This document shows, piece after piece, positions 24,188-32,725 of a stretch of 32,893 nucleotides of DNA. The notes beneath the pieces were generated by a model. The model searched no databases. It was not told the origin of the DNA and was given only the letters and a program-made list of their open reading frames with translations. Made by a program: the position numbers and the translations under genes. Origin of the DNA: Candidatus Latescibacterota bacterium (GTDB taxonomy: Bacteria > Latescibacterota > UBA2968 > UBA8231); contig JAJEFJ010000037.1 of the NCBI GenBank assembly GCA_022820485.1, positions 1 to 32,893 on the forward strand, written 5' to 3'. Each line of letters starts with the position of its first letter. Position 1 is the first letter of the stretch.

Positions 24188-24635
24188 CCGCACGCTAGTG
24201 CAGATCGCCACCGTGGTCGTGGAAGGTCGGGAAACCCTAGCAAAACTAGACGGATCGCCTACCACGCTGGAGCTGCGCGGCATTGGCAGCATTCTACACG
24301 ACTTCTACACCGGCATAGAACGGCTCGTAGAGCGCATCGCCAGCGAACTCGATGGCGAGATACCAGTCGGTGCCGATTGGCACGTGCAACTCTTGGGCCG
24401 GATGACGAGCGAAATCGAATCCGTGCGCCCCGCCGTTCTCAGCTCAGACCTCGCAGACGCGCTGAGACCCTATCTGCGCTTCCGCCATCTCTTCAGAAAT
24501 ATATACGGCATTCAATTGCGCTGGGAGCTGTGCCGTGGATTGGCCACGGAGATGGGCGATATCTGGGAAAAATTCCATGGCGAAATGGAATCGTTCAAAG
24601 ACGTGTTAAAGAGTTTGCACGCCGGCTGTAGCTAA
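24147..24635 (+). CDS. hepT: HepT-like toxin (HEPN superfamily RNase)
   Basis: 162 residues, all-helical. The conserved motif is RFRHLFRNIYG, with Arg111, Arg113, His114, Arg117 and Tyr120, the pattern seen in the HepT-like branch whose members are often annotated as ribonuclease toxins. HEPN toxins cleave RNA through an Arg-x4-6-His motif, and the nearby Tyr is the candidate AMPylation site. The start at 24147 has GGGAG upstream and lies inside the nucleotidyltransferase gene. Together they form one toxin-antitoxin unit, possibly defence-related. The overlap fixes antitoxin-first order. The symbol is by family analogy. Confidence 0.72.
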   Translation: MSAQKFLLLRADIDRTLVQIATVVVEGRETLAKLDGSPTTLELRGIGSILHDFYTGIERLVERIASELDGEIPVGADWHVQLLGRMTSEIESVRPAVLSSDLADALRPYLRFRHLFRNIYGIQLRWELCRGLATEMGDIWEKFHGEMESFKDVLKSLHAGCS

Positions 24636-24652
24636 TCCCAAATCCATTTTCC

Positions 24653-26098
24653 TCAATCGAAACAAGGCAGTTCCACCTCGTCGCCGGTCTCCTCCTGCCA
24701 AACGCGAATCCGCTCCCTCAGTTCGCCGATCCGCGCTTGGTACTCGGGCCGGTGGTATAGATTCTCCAGCTCGTGCGGGTCCGCATTCAGATCGTATAGC
24801 TCGCCTTGGCCCTTGCCGTACAGGTTGAGCTTCCAGCCATCGGCTGCGACAATGGTGCGAAGGGGATGCACCAAGCTGCGATTCGGCTCGGCTTCGCCGA
24901 TCGAGGCCGGTGGATGGCCATCGGCACCGCTCCACTCGACAAACACGTCGTTGGCCACCAAGTCATCGCGGCCGCACAACACCGGCACCCGGCTCTGCCC
25001 CTGCAAATGGTCCGGCGCTTCTAACCCCAGCAAGTCGAGCAGCGTGGGAACCAAGTCGATATGACTGAACTGACCGCCGATTCTCCTTGGCTGCGCATCC
25101 AACATAGGCGCGCGCAGTAGCAGTGGCACCTTAATCGACTCCTCGTACATCAGGGTCTTGCCCAAAATCCCGTGATCGCCCATGAGTTCGCCGTGATCCG
25201 ACGTGAAAATCACAATGGTGTCGTCGGCCTTGCCGCTCTCGTCCAAAGCCTGGAGGATCTTAGCCACCGAGCGATCCACCAGCGTCACATTGCCCCAATA
25301 GCGGGCCAGCAGCCTGCGCCAGCCAGCCTCGGTTTGCAAGTCCAACCCGTAGTTTTCCGAGGCCGAGTAAAAGGCCGCCATCAACCGCACGATCAAGGGC
25401 GCGTCGTCCGGCGGGGACTGCCTAAAGCTCGGCCCAGTTGGCAGTATCTCCGGGTCGTAGTACTCGTTGAGCGGCCCAGTGTGCGGCGGATGCGGCTCCA
25501 GATAGCTGACGCACAGCGCGAACGGCGTGTCCCCGCTCTGGCGGATGTACTCTGCGGCCTGATCGCCCAAAAACGCCGCCTTGGTGTATTCCTCCGGCAT
25601 GGACGCCTCGGCGTGGCGCGAGAACACGCGCTGGCCGAGATTCTCCGCGTCGGGTGCAAACCCCTGCTCAACCAAGAAATGGTGATACGGGCTGAGCACA
25701 TCCAGCCGCTCCTGCTCAGAATAGCCACGCCGATACGAGTCTTCGCTGCCGACCCATGTTTCAAACCCGTGCTGGGGAAAAATCTCATCCCCCAAGTGCC
25801 ATTTGCCCATAAAAGCCGTCTGGTATTCCGGCGGCAGCATCTCGGCAAAGGTCGGCACCTCGGCGCGCAGCGGCACATTGCACGCGGGCACGCCAGCGGT
25901 GTGCGGCCACAGCCCGGTCAACATGGTGGCCCGCGCCGGGCTACACACTGGCTGACTCACATAGGCGTTTTCAAAGACAAAGCCGTCGTCGGCCAACCCG
26001 TCGAGGGCCGGAGTCTCGATCTGCTCATTGCCGTAGCAGCGCAACGTATCCACCCGCTGCTGATCAGTGAAGATGTAGAGTACGTTGGGATGTCCCAT
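24653..26098 (-). CDS. Sulfatase (type I, formylglycine-dependent)
   Basis: 481 residues. NVLYIFTDQQRVDTL carries the first metal-binding Asp; CSPAR (CxPxR) has Cys52 as the formylglycine precursor. GKWHLGDE, FTSDHGELMGDHG and a C-terminal GELYDLNADPHELENLY complete the S1 sulfatase pattern. No signal peptide is seen. AGGAGG sits four bases before the ATG. It lies eight bases downstream of the D-2-hydroxyacid dehydrogenase gene, so they form an operon. It differs clearly from the sulfatase at 7769, lacking the extra C-terminal domain, and is probably for another substrate. Heparan- or choline-sulfatase-like groups show similar motifs. Confidence 0.92.
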   Translation of the reverse strand: MGHPNVLYIFTDQQRVDTLRCYGNEQIETPALDGLADDGFVFENAYVSQPVCSPARATMLTGLWPHTAGVPACNVPLRAEVPTFAEMLPPEYQTAFMGKWHLGDEIFPQHGFETWVGSEDSYRRGYSEQERLDVLSPYHHFLVEQGFAPDAENLGQRVFSRHAEASMPEEYTKAAFLGDQAAEYIRQSGDTPFALCVSYLEPHPPHTGPLNEYYDPEILPTGPSFRQSPPDDAPLIVRLMAAFYSASENYGLDLQTEAGWRRLLARYWGNVTLVDRSVAKILQALDESGKADDTIVIFTSDHGELMGDHGILGKTLMYEESIKVPLLLRAPMLDAQPRRIGGQFSHIDLVPTLLDLLGLEAPDHLQGQSRVPVLCGRDDLVANDVFVEWSGADGHPPASIGEAEPNRSLVHPLRTIVAADGWKLNLYGKGQGELYDLNADPHELENLYHRPEYQARIGELRERIRVWQEETGDEVELPCFD

Positions 26099-26106
26099 AA
26101 AACCTC

Positions 26107-27165
26107 CTAGTCCGGCTGATCCCCGCGCCGATTCGCCTGCGCACGCGGCGTCAGATCAAAATAAGTCTGATGGCCCGCGAAAAAGCGCTCCAATTCATCG
26201 ACCATGAGGCGAAAAAAATGCGGGTATTCGTCGCCCACGCGCCCAGAAAAGTGCGGGGTCAAAAACACATTGGGCAGGTCGATAATCTCGCTGTCATCCG
26301 GGATCGGCTCTGGGTCGAAGACATCAAAACCCCCAGTAATATCACCGCGCTTGAGGCGCTCGATCAGGGCCGCAGAGTCGAAGATCGGCCCACGCGACAC
26401 GTTGACCAAGACCGCTCCCGACGGAATGAGTTCCAACTCGCGCTGGCCAATCATGCCTTCGGTCTGCGGCGTCAGCGGCGCGACGCAGACTATCGCATCG
26501 CACTGCGACATCACATTGTCCAGCGACGTTAGCAAAAAGCCCAACGCCTCAGCTATCTCCTGCGGCAAGTACGGATCATGCACCCACAACTCGACCTCAA
26601 AGGGCCGCAGCAGCTTCATCAGCCGCCGCCCCATGTGGCCACCGCCGATCAACCCCACCCGCTTGCCGGTGAGCATCCCGGCCATCGGCTGCATGGTGGA
26701 ACGGTCTTGGGTATTCCTAGCGATGATGCGGCGGAAGAGCGCACCGGCATTGCGCATGGCAATCAGCGTCAGCGCCAAGGCCCACTCGGCCACCGGATAG
26801 GACGAGCCATTGGTCGTATCCACCGTGCGGATGCCCCGCGCCCACGCTGCGTCCAAGTCAATGCGCGTGGCAAAGCGGTCGCCTTCCAGTTCGCCGATGA
26901 AGCGCAGCCGGGAAGCGGCTTCCAAGACCGCTGCATTAACCCTCGGCGCGCCGTGGCAGACGACCAGCGCATCTACTCCAGCCAATTCTTTCACCAACTG
27001 CGCAATAGCCTCGGCGTCTTCGCTGGCCTGGTAAATGTTGCCGCCCTCGCAGGCAAACCACGCCCAATCGGCAACCTGCTCTAGGCGCGTCAGTTCCTCT
27101 GGCGGCAGATAGCCACGGCGCACCCGCTCGCTACAGGCGATAAGTACTTGCGGACGATTTCCCAT
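26107..27165 (-). CDS. D-isomer-specific 2-hydroxyacid dehydrogenase
   Basis: 352 residues; the ATG at 27165 is chosen because GGGAG lies just upstream, while the longer in-frame start adds 14 residues unlike the family. The NAD-binding motif is GLIGGGHMGR (171-180). The catalytic Arg258 (NVSRGP), Glu286 (DPEP) and His305 (LTPHFSG) are all present. The enzyme interconverts a 2-keto acid and a D-2-hydroxy acid with NAD(P), acting in the cytoplasm. It is close to the phosphoglycerate/glyoxylate reductase subgroup. It is first in the operon with the second sulfatase and is divergent from the PhyH gene. The substrate is unknown. Confidence 0.88.
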   Translation of the reverse strand: MGNRPQVLIACSERVRRGYLPPEELTRLEQVADWAWFACEGGNIYQASEDAEAIAQLVKELAGVDALVVCHGAPRVNAAVLEAASRLRFIGELEGDRFATRIDLDAAWARGIRTVDTTNGSSYPVAEWALALTLIAMRNAGALFRRIIARNTQDRSTMQPMAGMLTGKRVGLIGGGHMGRRLMKLLRPFEVELWVHDPYLPQEIAEALGFLLTSLDNVMSQCDAIVCVAPLTPQTEGMIGQRELELIPSGAVLVNVSRGPIFDSAALIERLKRGDITGGFDVFDPEPIPDDSEIIDLPNVFLTPHFSGRVGDEYPHFFRLMVDELERFFAGHQTYFDLTPRAQANRRGDQPD

Positions 27166-27252
27166 TTCTTTCTCCCTTGGTGTACGACAGCGGTTCGCAT
27201 AGCACAAAGCTAAATAGCATATTTACACCCGCCCCACAACACCGGAGATGCC

Positions 27253-28029
27253 ATGCTCGCCCTCGAACCTGTCTCCCCAGACGCCATCGACCGCGCCGCT
27301 GCCCTCTTTCACCGCGACGGTTTTGCCGTGGTCACCGATGCCCTGACTGACGAACAATTTGCCTATCTCAAGGAAGGCGCACATCGCGTCGTTGCCGAGC
27401 AGACCGCCGCCATCCCGCTCGAGGAAGCCAACCGGGGTTTTGCGCGCTATTCCTTTGGCTCGCAGATCCACCATCCCGAATGGGCTATGCTCGTGGACTT
27501 GCCGACCATCTTGCCCATCGTCGAAGCCATTTTTGCCAGCGACCAGTTTACATGCAGCGGTGCCGGCGGCGATTACTCCCTGCCCGGCGCAAAAATCCAG
27601 CCCCTGCACCGCGACATGTCCGACGTGATCGGCGATCCCGAGCAGCGCGTCACCATCATGGACCTGCCCGCGCCCTTTGTCGTGGTCAACTTTCCCATGA
27701 TTGATTTTAGCGCGGAAAACGGGGCCACGCGCTTCATCCGCGGCACCCACCGCTCGCGCCATCCCATCCCCAGCCTCGCAGACGAACCCGCCTATATGCA
27801 AAATTCTATCGCCTGTGCGCCGGCCCGCTCGGCCCTCATCCGGGACGTGCGCTGCTGGCACGGCGGCACACCCAACACCTCCGCAGACGTGCGCATTATG
27901 ACGAGCGTCGGCTATTACGCGCCTTGGTTTCGCCGACCCCACGGAGATGGGGAAATGCCCCGCGCCCTGTACGACGGCCTTTCAGAGCGCGGCAAGACGC
28001 TGTGCCGTTACATTGTTGCGTTAGATTAG
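27253..28029 (+). CDS. Phytanoyl-CoA dioxygenase (PhyH) family protein
   Basis: 258 residues. The Fe(II) facial triad is His119 and Asp121 (PLHRDMSD) plus His203 (CWHGGTPN), and Arg214 is the candidate 2-oxoglutarate anchor. FHRDGFAVVTDAL at the N-terminus is the usual opening of the family. PhyH proteins hydroxylate diverse small molecules using oxygen and 2-oxoglutarate, and they are strongly expanded in Poribacteria- and Latescibacteria-like genomes. GGAG precedes the start by five bases. It is divergent from the dehydrogenase/sulfatase operon and convergent, 15 bases apart, with the symporter gene. The substrate is unknown. Confidence 0.88.
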   Translation: MLALEPVSPDAIDRAAALFHRDGFAVVTDALTDEQFAYLKEGAHRVVAEQTAAIPLEEANRGFARYSFGSQIHHPEWAMLVDLPTILPIVEAIFASDQFTCSGAGGDYSLPGAKIQPLHRDMSDVIGDPEQRVTIMDLPAPFVVVNFPMIDFSAENGATRFIRGTHRSRHPIPSLADEPAYMQNSIACAPARSALIRDVRCWHGGTPNTSADVRIMTSVGYYAPWFRRPHGDGEMPRALYDGLSERGKTLCRYIVALD

Positions 28030-28044
28030 CCGTCATCCGGCAAC

Positions 28045-29676
28045 TCAAAAGAAATACCAATACACCGCGCAGTACACCACTAGCAGTCCCACCGCTCCCA
28101 GCCAATAGACCCGATCCTGTTTCCGGGTCGGCATCAGCGTCTCATCGCCCTGCGCCAAGAGCACCGGCCCCTCGTCGCCAAACGCCAAGCTGAAGCCGAA
28201 AAGCAGTGCGCTGGCCACGGCAAAAATGACGAAGGCCGCGTGCAGAAAGTGCATTTCCAAAAAGGCCAGCCCCAATCCCTCTTCGCCACAGACTAGCCGA
28301 TTGACCACTGCCGAGTCGTTGACCAGCCACAGGAAGACGCCAAAGATGGAACCAGCGATCAGGGTCGCAAAAGCCCCTTTGCGCGTGGGCCGCTTCGACA
28401 CCATACCCCACAGGAAACAGGCCACAATGGTACCTGGTATGTAGGAGGCAAACTTGGCCAGATACTCGTAGAGAAAGCGGAACTGCGGAATGACCACAAC
28501 CGCCCAGAACACGCCGATGACAACTACAGCAGCGGCCAAGATGCGCCCCGCCCATATCAAGCGCCGCTGAGTCGCCGCAGGCCGATAGGGTTGGTACCAA
28601 TCCATGGCAAATAGGCCCGAGGCCGCGCAAATTTCCGAGTCTAGCGAACTCATTAGGGCCGCGATCAACCCGGCCAAGACCAAACCCACCAAGCCGACCG
28701 GCAACAGGGCTTGCACCATCGCCGGATAGAGCTGATCCGGGCTGGCGACCTCAATCAGCGGCTGTGCCCCTTGTGCCATGACGTAGCCCATCAGCCCGGG
28801 AATCAGAATGATAAAGACCGCCACTATTTTCAATAGACCAGCCAGCAGTCCACCCATCCGCGCCTCGTGGACGCTGCGAGCCGCTAAGGCACGCTGCACC
28901 ATGACATGGCTGGTCGCACCAAAGGCCAAGGCATGTATCGTCAGACCCAGCACCACGCCGGTCCAAGGCACGTTAGGGTGGTCGAGCGGCTGTATCAGCG
29001 CCAGCATGTCCCAGTTGTCCGCCCCTTGTAGCTCCTGTATCCGCGTCTCAAAGACGCCCCAGCCTCCCAGATAGCTCAACCCCATCCAGAGCATGGCCAC
29101 GCCCCCGACGACCAACAGCAAGCACTGGATAAAATCCGTCAAGATGACGGTGCGCAAACCACCCGCCATAGCGTACGGCCCGGCCGCCAGCGCCAAAATC
29201 AGCACCCCTGGCACAATCGACTCAAACCCGAACAACACCTCCATCACTCGTCCGCCGGCGTACAGGGAGCCAGGAATGCCAGCAAAGGTAATACTCACCA
29301 AGGTGATTAAAGAAAAAAAGCGGCGGCTTTCCGGCCCGTAGCGCCGCTCCAAAAACTCCGGCGTGGTGTAGAGACCCAGCCGCATGTATATGGGTAGGAA
29401 AACCGCTCCCATTGCCACAAAGGCCAATACCCCGGCTAGCTGGTAATTGGCAACCGCCAAGCCTACTACAAAGACCAAGCCCGCTTGGCCGACGAACTGC
29501 TCGGCGGAAATGTTGGTGGCAAACATGGATGCGCCGACAAAGGGCCAGCGCATACTGCGTCCAGCGAGGAAAAAGTCGCTCGTGCTGCGGACGCGGCGGC
29601 TAGTCACAACCGCTATGGCGACGACCACGAGCAGGTAGGCTACAATGATCGCACTATCGAGCGCGGAAATGTTCAT
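28045..29676 (-). CDS. Sodium:solute symporter family (SSS) transporter
   Basis: 543 residues with about 13 hydrophobic helices. SSS signatures are visible: SDFFLAGRSMRWPFVGASMFATNIS near the N-terminus, ATSHVMVQRALAARS in the middle, and GLVLAGLIAALMSSLDSEICAASG, the classic family signature. It imports a small solute (sugar, sugar acid or amino acid) with sodium across the inner membrane. Its start has a poor ribosome site. It is convergent with the PhyH gene and follows the CBM9-like secreted protein on the same strand, separated by a hairpin. With sulfatases, dehydratases and dehydrogenases nearby it is the obvious uptake step for a released monomer; the cargo is inferred. Confidence 0.92.
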   Translation of the reverse strand: MNISALDSAIIVAYLLVVVAIAVVTSRRVRSTSDFFLAGRSMRWPFVGASMFATNISAEQFVGQAGLVFVVGLAVANYQLAGVLAFVAMGAVFLPIYMRLGLYTTPEFLERRYGPESRRFFSLITLVSITFAGIPGSLYAGGRVMEVLFGFESIVPGVLILALAAGPYAMAGGLRTVILTDFIQCLLLVVGGVAMLWMGLSYLGGWGVFETRIQELQGADNWDMLALIQPLDHPNVPWTGVVLGLTIHALAFGATSHVMVQRALAARSVHEARMGGLLAGLLKIVAVFIILIPGLMGYVMAQGAQPLIEVASPDQLYPAMVQALLPVGLVGLVLAGLIAALMSSLDSEICAASGLFAMDWYQPYRPAATQRRLIWAGRILAAAVVVIGVFWAVVVIPQFRFLYEYLAKFASYIPGTIVACFLWGMVSKRPTRKGAFATLIAGSIFGVFLWLVNDSAVVNRLVCGEEGLGLAFLEMHFLHAAFVIFAVASALLFGFSLAFGDEGPVLLAQGDETLMPTRKQDRVYWLGAVGLLVVYCAVYWYFF

Positions 29677-29728
29677 TAAAACTGACCACGGCTCTTGCAG
29701 CGAGTCCTAAAGGGGTACCAAATAGCAA

Positions 29729-29760
29729 AGCGGTGTCGGCATGTTCTTTCCGACACCGCT
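29729..29760 (-). terminator. Hairpin downstream of the CBM9-like gene
   Basis: An 11-base stem, AGCGGTGTCGG / CCGACACCGCT, around a 10-base loop, 28 bases beyond the stop of the minus-strand CBM9-like gene and before the symporter gene. Only a broken T-run (TTGCTATTT) follows on the minus strand, so termination may be partial. It could instead stabilise the upstream message. Confidence 0.6.
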
Positions 29761-29788
29761 CGCGTTAGGAGCTTACAGTTTTCACACT

Positions 29789-30721
29789 TCAATCCAACTG
29801 GCCTTGCAAATGGCTCTTAATCCGCCCCCACGAGACATCTTCCACGGCCGTCGGCTCCTCGTCGGTACCTAAGCCGATCCAATCGAGCATCTGATCGCCC
29901 TTTTGGTCTTGCGCGGCGGCCGCTCCCAAGACCAGCACATTGTGCCGGAACGGCGATGCTTCATCCGAGGCCACTGGCTCGCGGTCATTGAACTTGGGAC
30001 CGACGTGTATTACCTGATCTTCCTCAAACACGTGGCGCACGCTCTCCTCGGGCGTCGTTGCGTAAGTGTCCCACAGAGCGCAGCGGAACTCCATGGTCCA
30101 CGTGACATTGGTCGATCCGTGCTCGGCACCCGACGGCAGCAAGGTCCAACCCACCTCAAACCAAGGCGTTGGCTCGCCGTTGTATATATCCGAACTCCAG
30201 CCAATCTCCGGCAGGTCGATGTATTCGAGTTGGCTGTTGTACGCAACCGGCTGACCCGGCCCCGGATTGACGCGGAGATGGTAGCGCTGGCCATTAAACA
30301 CGTGGTCCAAGTTTTCGCCTAAGAAGTCGCCGCCCGAGTGATCGGCGTCAAACGTGATCTGGATGATGTCATCCGACCACCAGCGCTTCTGATCGGATTC
30401 GAGCATCTTGAGCGTGTCGTCGGCCACCACAGCGTAGAAGTAGAACTGATTGTCCGGCGGCGCGCTCCACGCCATCCAGAAGGCCGCGTTGAAATCCTCG
30501 CGCGCAATCTCTTCGCCGTGCTGGCCAAACATCTGATCCGTGGTGATGGCAAATTCCTCTCGGTCGAGCCAGTCCCAGTCGTCGTCATTGCCATCCATTA
30601 CCATAGAGGCGGGATCGGGCACCTGCGGATAAAAATACTCGGTCCCCACGTGCCCCCAAGCAATCGTGCTGATGAGGAACACCAAGGCTCCTCCCAAAAG
30701 CATTTGTGCATGCGTTCTCAT
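29789..30721 (-). CDS. Secreted CBM9/DOMON-like carbohydrate-binding protein
   Basis: 310 residues. A signal peptide (LLGGALVFLISTIAWG) is followed by MVMDGNDDDWDWLD, the typical start of CBM9-like sugar- or heme-binding beta-sandwich domains. Further strands carry FYFYAVVADDTLKM and SDDIIQITFDADHSGGDF, common to this fold. The C-terminal part (about 190-310) continues the sandwich. There is no sorting domain of the PNPFN type. GAGG eight bases before the ATG supports the start, and a candidate promoter lies about 110 bases upstream. It likely binds a glycan or ligand in the periplasm or at the surface, upstream of the symporter on the same strand. Confidence 0.7.
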   Translation of the reverse strand: MRTHAQMLLGGALVFLISTIAWGHVGTEYFYPQVPDPASMVMDGNDDDWDWLDREEFAITTDQMFGQHGEEIAREDFNAAFWMAWSAPPDNQFYFYAVVADDTLKMLESDQKRWWSDDIIQITFDADHSGGDFLGENLDHVFNGQRYHLRVNPGPGQPVAYNSQLEYIDLPEIGWSSDIYNGEPTPWFEVGWTLLPSGAEHGSTNVTWTMEFRCALWDTYATTPEESVRHVFEEDQVIHVGPKFNDREPVASDEASPFRHNVLVLGAAAAQDQKGDQMLDWIGLGTDEEPTAVEDVSWGRIKSHLQGQLD

Positions 30722-30831
30722 GTGATTTTCCTCGTTTTAGAGTAAAACAACTCGACAAAAAGCATGCTGCTCGCCTTTGCTAAAGTCCCTCCTTTCTCGG
30801 CGCGCAATGGAAAAGATGGTTAAACGGTTAA

Positions 30832-30860
30832 TATATAATACAGTCCCGTAGATCGGACAA
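30832..30860 (-). promoter_or_regulatory. Candidate sigma-70-like promoter for the CBM9-like gene
   Basis: On the minus strand TTGTCC (30855-30860) and TATATA (30832-30837) are separated by 17 bases, about 110 bases before the start codon. The -10 region is AT-rich in otherwise GC-rich DNA. It is adjacent to the truncated end of the hsdR relic. Confidence 0.45.
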
Positions 30861-30884
30861 CCACAGCCATCGCTCAAACCCCTG

Positions 30885-31889
30885 TTACTTCACGCCGCGT
30901 ATGAGCCGGCGATGCGGTATAATGTCCAAGTCCCACTTGTCGAACTTCTCCACCTCCCCCTGTTCCTCGCTCACCACAACGGCCATGCGCGTCTCGCGCA
31001 TCCACGCGATCTGCTTTTCGGTCTGTTCGTCCTGCGTCCGCGCAAGCTCCGCTTCCAGTTCATTGGCCTGCTCGTTCCAGTAGAACTCAATCAGCCGGTG
31101 CATCCGCACGCAGGTGATCTTGTCGATGCAGACCAGCATGGCCTTGCCAGTCCCCAAGCGGTCGAATAATGCCGCACAAAATCCCGCGCAAGCTGATCGA
31201 GCCGCTCGCTGGCGGTGATGACGTGATAGTCTTGGGCCAGTGCCCGCTCCAAGCGCTGCTGTACGTCGATATCGTCGATTTCAAATGCCGAACATCACTA
31301 TTGCGTTGTGACGGAAGAGATGGGGGATAGTGTCTTTGTAATCCGAGAAGTTTTGCTCAAAAGCGGCCTTGAGATTGCGGTGGATGTTCTTGCACTCGAT
31401 GAACAGCAAGGGCAGGCCGTTGACGAAGCCCATGATGTCGGCTCGCCGGCGGTAGAGGTCGCCGCGCACCCACAGTCCGCGCACGCAGAGGAAATGGTTG
31501 TTCTCTGGTTTCTCGAAGTCGCAGACCTTTAGCCGCTGCCGCACCCGCTCACCCTTGTCGTTTTGGAAGGTAACCGGGACGCCGTCGCGCAGCAGGTCGT
31601 ACTGCTCGCGGTTGGCGGCAACGAGGGTCTGCGAAGCGGCAGTAGCGGTGATCTGCCGCACGGCGTCATCATAAGCGGCGTCCGGCAGGCCCGGATTTAG
31701 CGAGCGCAGCGCGGCAGATAGATAGCGTATCAGCACAACCTCGCGGTCGGAGGCGCGGCCCAGCAGACTATTCGGGCCGAAGTCCTCGGCATTATGGGCG
31801 TAGATGGATTCCCAGCCGAGTTGTTACTCTAAGTAATCGGCGGTGGTCTGCTGGACGAGGGTGTCTTCGGTGTAGGGCGCGGGGGTCAT
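30885..31889 (-). pseudogene. hsdR: Eroded type I restriction endonuclease R subunit (hsdR)
   Basis: Reading from an ATG at 31889, MTPAPYTEDTLVQQTTADYLE is a normal HsdR N-terminus, but codon 22 is TAA (31824-31826). The frame then continues with QLGWESIYAHNAEDFG. The PD-(D/E)xK nuclease region follows (ADIMGFVNGLPLLFIECKN). It breaks at 31281 after IPHLFRHNA; the next recognisable HsdR segment, EIDDIDVQQRLERALAQDYH, is in the +1 frame, and the motor-domain region with its Walker A is absent. A second frame change near 31155 returns to GKAMLVCIDKITCVRM. The sequence stops at DIIPHRRLIRGVK, well short of the normal C-terminus. HsdR is usually about 1000 residues, so most of the translocase is gone. 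It starts 29 bases after the HIRAN gene. Confidence 0.88.
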
Positions 31890-31918
31890 TAGGTATCGTT
31901 ATCTGAGACGATCCCCCG

Positions 31919-32725
31919 TTACAAGGCGACTCGATAACGTCCTGGATCGTCGACATTTGGATCAACCGCGATGCGGTCAGAGACCAAAGGCTGAAAATCC
32001 TCGCCACTCATCGGCTCGTGCTTCTTCCAACGGCCCTGCATTTCAATCAAAACGCGCTGACTTGATGGCGCTGGCATAGGATTAACACGTACTACTTTCG
32101 CGGTGTAGTCATTGGGGCCTTCGGTCATCGCCATGGCCAAATCGCTCACGAGATAGCGCGGTGTCCAGCCGATCATGTAGTAGTCCGTCGTCTGGATTTG
32201 GACGGCCAGTTTGGTCGCCGGATTGGTCAATTCGAGGGTTACGTACAGTTCTTCTTCTGGTCTCAGTTCGTTAATCCGCTCTTGAGCCTCTTTGCTTACA
32301 CGTTGCCAACTGTGCAGGAAGAAGCGACAGGTAAAATAGCCATCGGCGTCCTTTTCGAGTTTCGGGAATACTTCGTAGGCGTCCGTGACGCGAGTGCCAC
32401 CATTGACCGATAGAATCTCGAAAGGGGTCGCATCCTCTGGGAGACCGAGATTGCGCAGGTAGTCCATGCGGTCCGGCCTTCCCTTCGCCATGACGCGATT
32501 CCTGAACAACGCGAACAACTCTGAGGAACGATACTCTCTATCTAGATCGGGGAAGCTGATCAATGGCGGGAATCCAATTTCTCTTTCTGCTCTTTTCGCA
32601 CCGCCGATGTAGCGGAAGCGATAAAGCTCCGGCTCGACATCCAACCTCCCCACCGGGAACCATGGGTGGCTCTTCTTTCTTTCGTCCTGATCTTGCCATG
32701 CCAAGAACAAGGTTTTTGTGTTCAT
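31919..32725 (-). CDS. HIRAN-domain protein
   Basis: 268 residues. The N-terminal 75 residues (TLFLAWQDQDERK, WFPVGRLDV, RFRYIGGAKRAE, SSELFALFRNRVM) resemble the HipA-like N-terminal strand module found in a family of stand-alone HIRAN proteins. Residues about 130-230 form the HIRAN domain (ELTNPATKLAVQIQT, YMIGWTPRYLVSDL). HIRAN domains bind DNA ends or damaged DNA and are often linked to helicases, nucleases and restriction loci. GGAG eight bases before the ATG supports the start. The hsdR relic follows directly, so this gene may belonged to a type I restriction island. Intact, unlike its neighbour. Function inferred. Confidence 0.7.
   Translation of the reverse strand: MNTKTLFLAWQDQDERKKSHPWFPVGRLDVEPELYRFRYIGGAKRAEREIGFPPLISFPDLDREYRSSELFALFRNRVMAKGRPDRMDYLRNLGLPEDATPFEILSVNGGTRVTDAYEVFPKLEKDADGYFTCRFFLHSWQRVSKEAQERINELRPEEELYVTLELTNPATKLAVQIQTTDYYMIGWTPRYLVSDLAMAMTEGPNDYTAKVVRVNPMPAPSSQRVLIEMQGRWKKHEPMSGEDFQPLVSDRIAVDPNVDDPGRYRVAL

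Noticed and set aside
25172..26110. Plus-strand open frame of 312 codons opposite the second sulfatase
   Set aside because: Arg/His/Gln-rich shadow of a gene with complete sulfatase motifs.
31824..31826. In-frame TAA in hsdR as a recoded sense codon
   Set aside because: The same gene also has a large deletion and frame changes, and TAA ends other intact genes here, so it is an ordinary stop in a dead gene.
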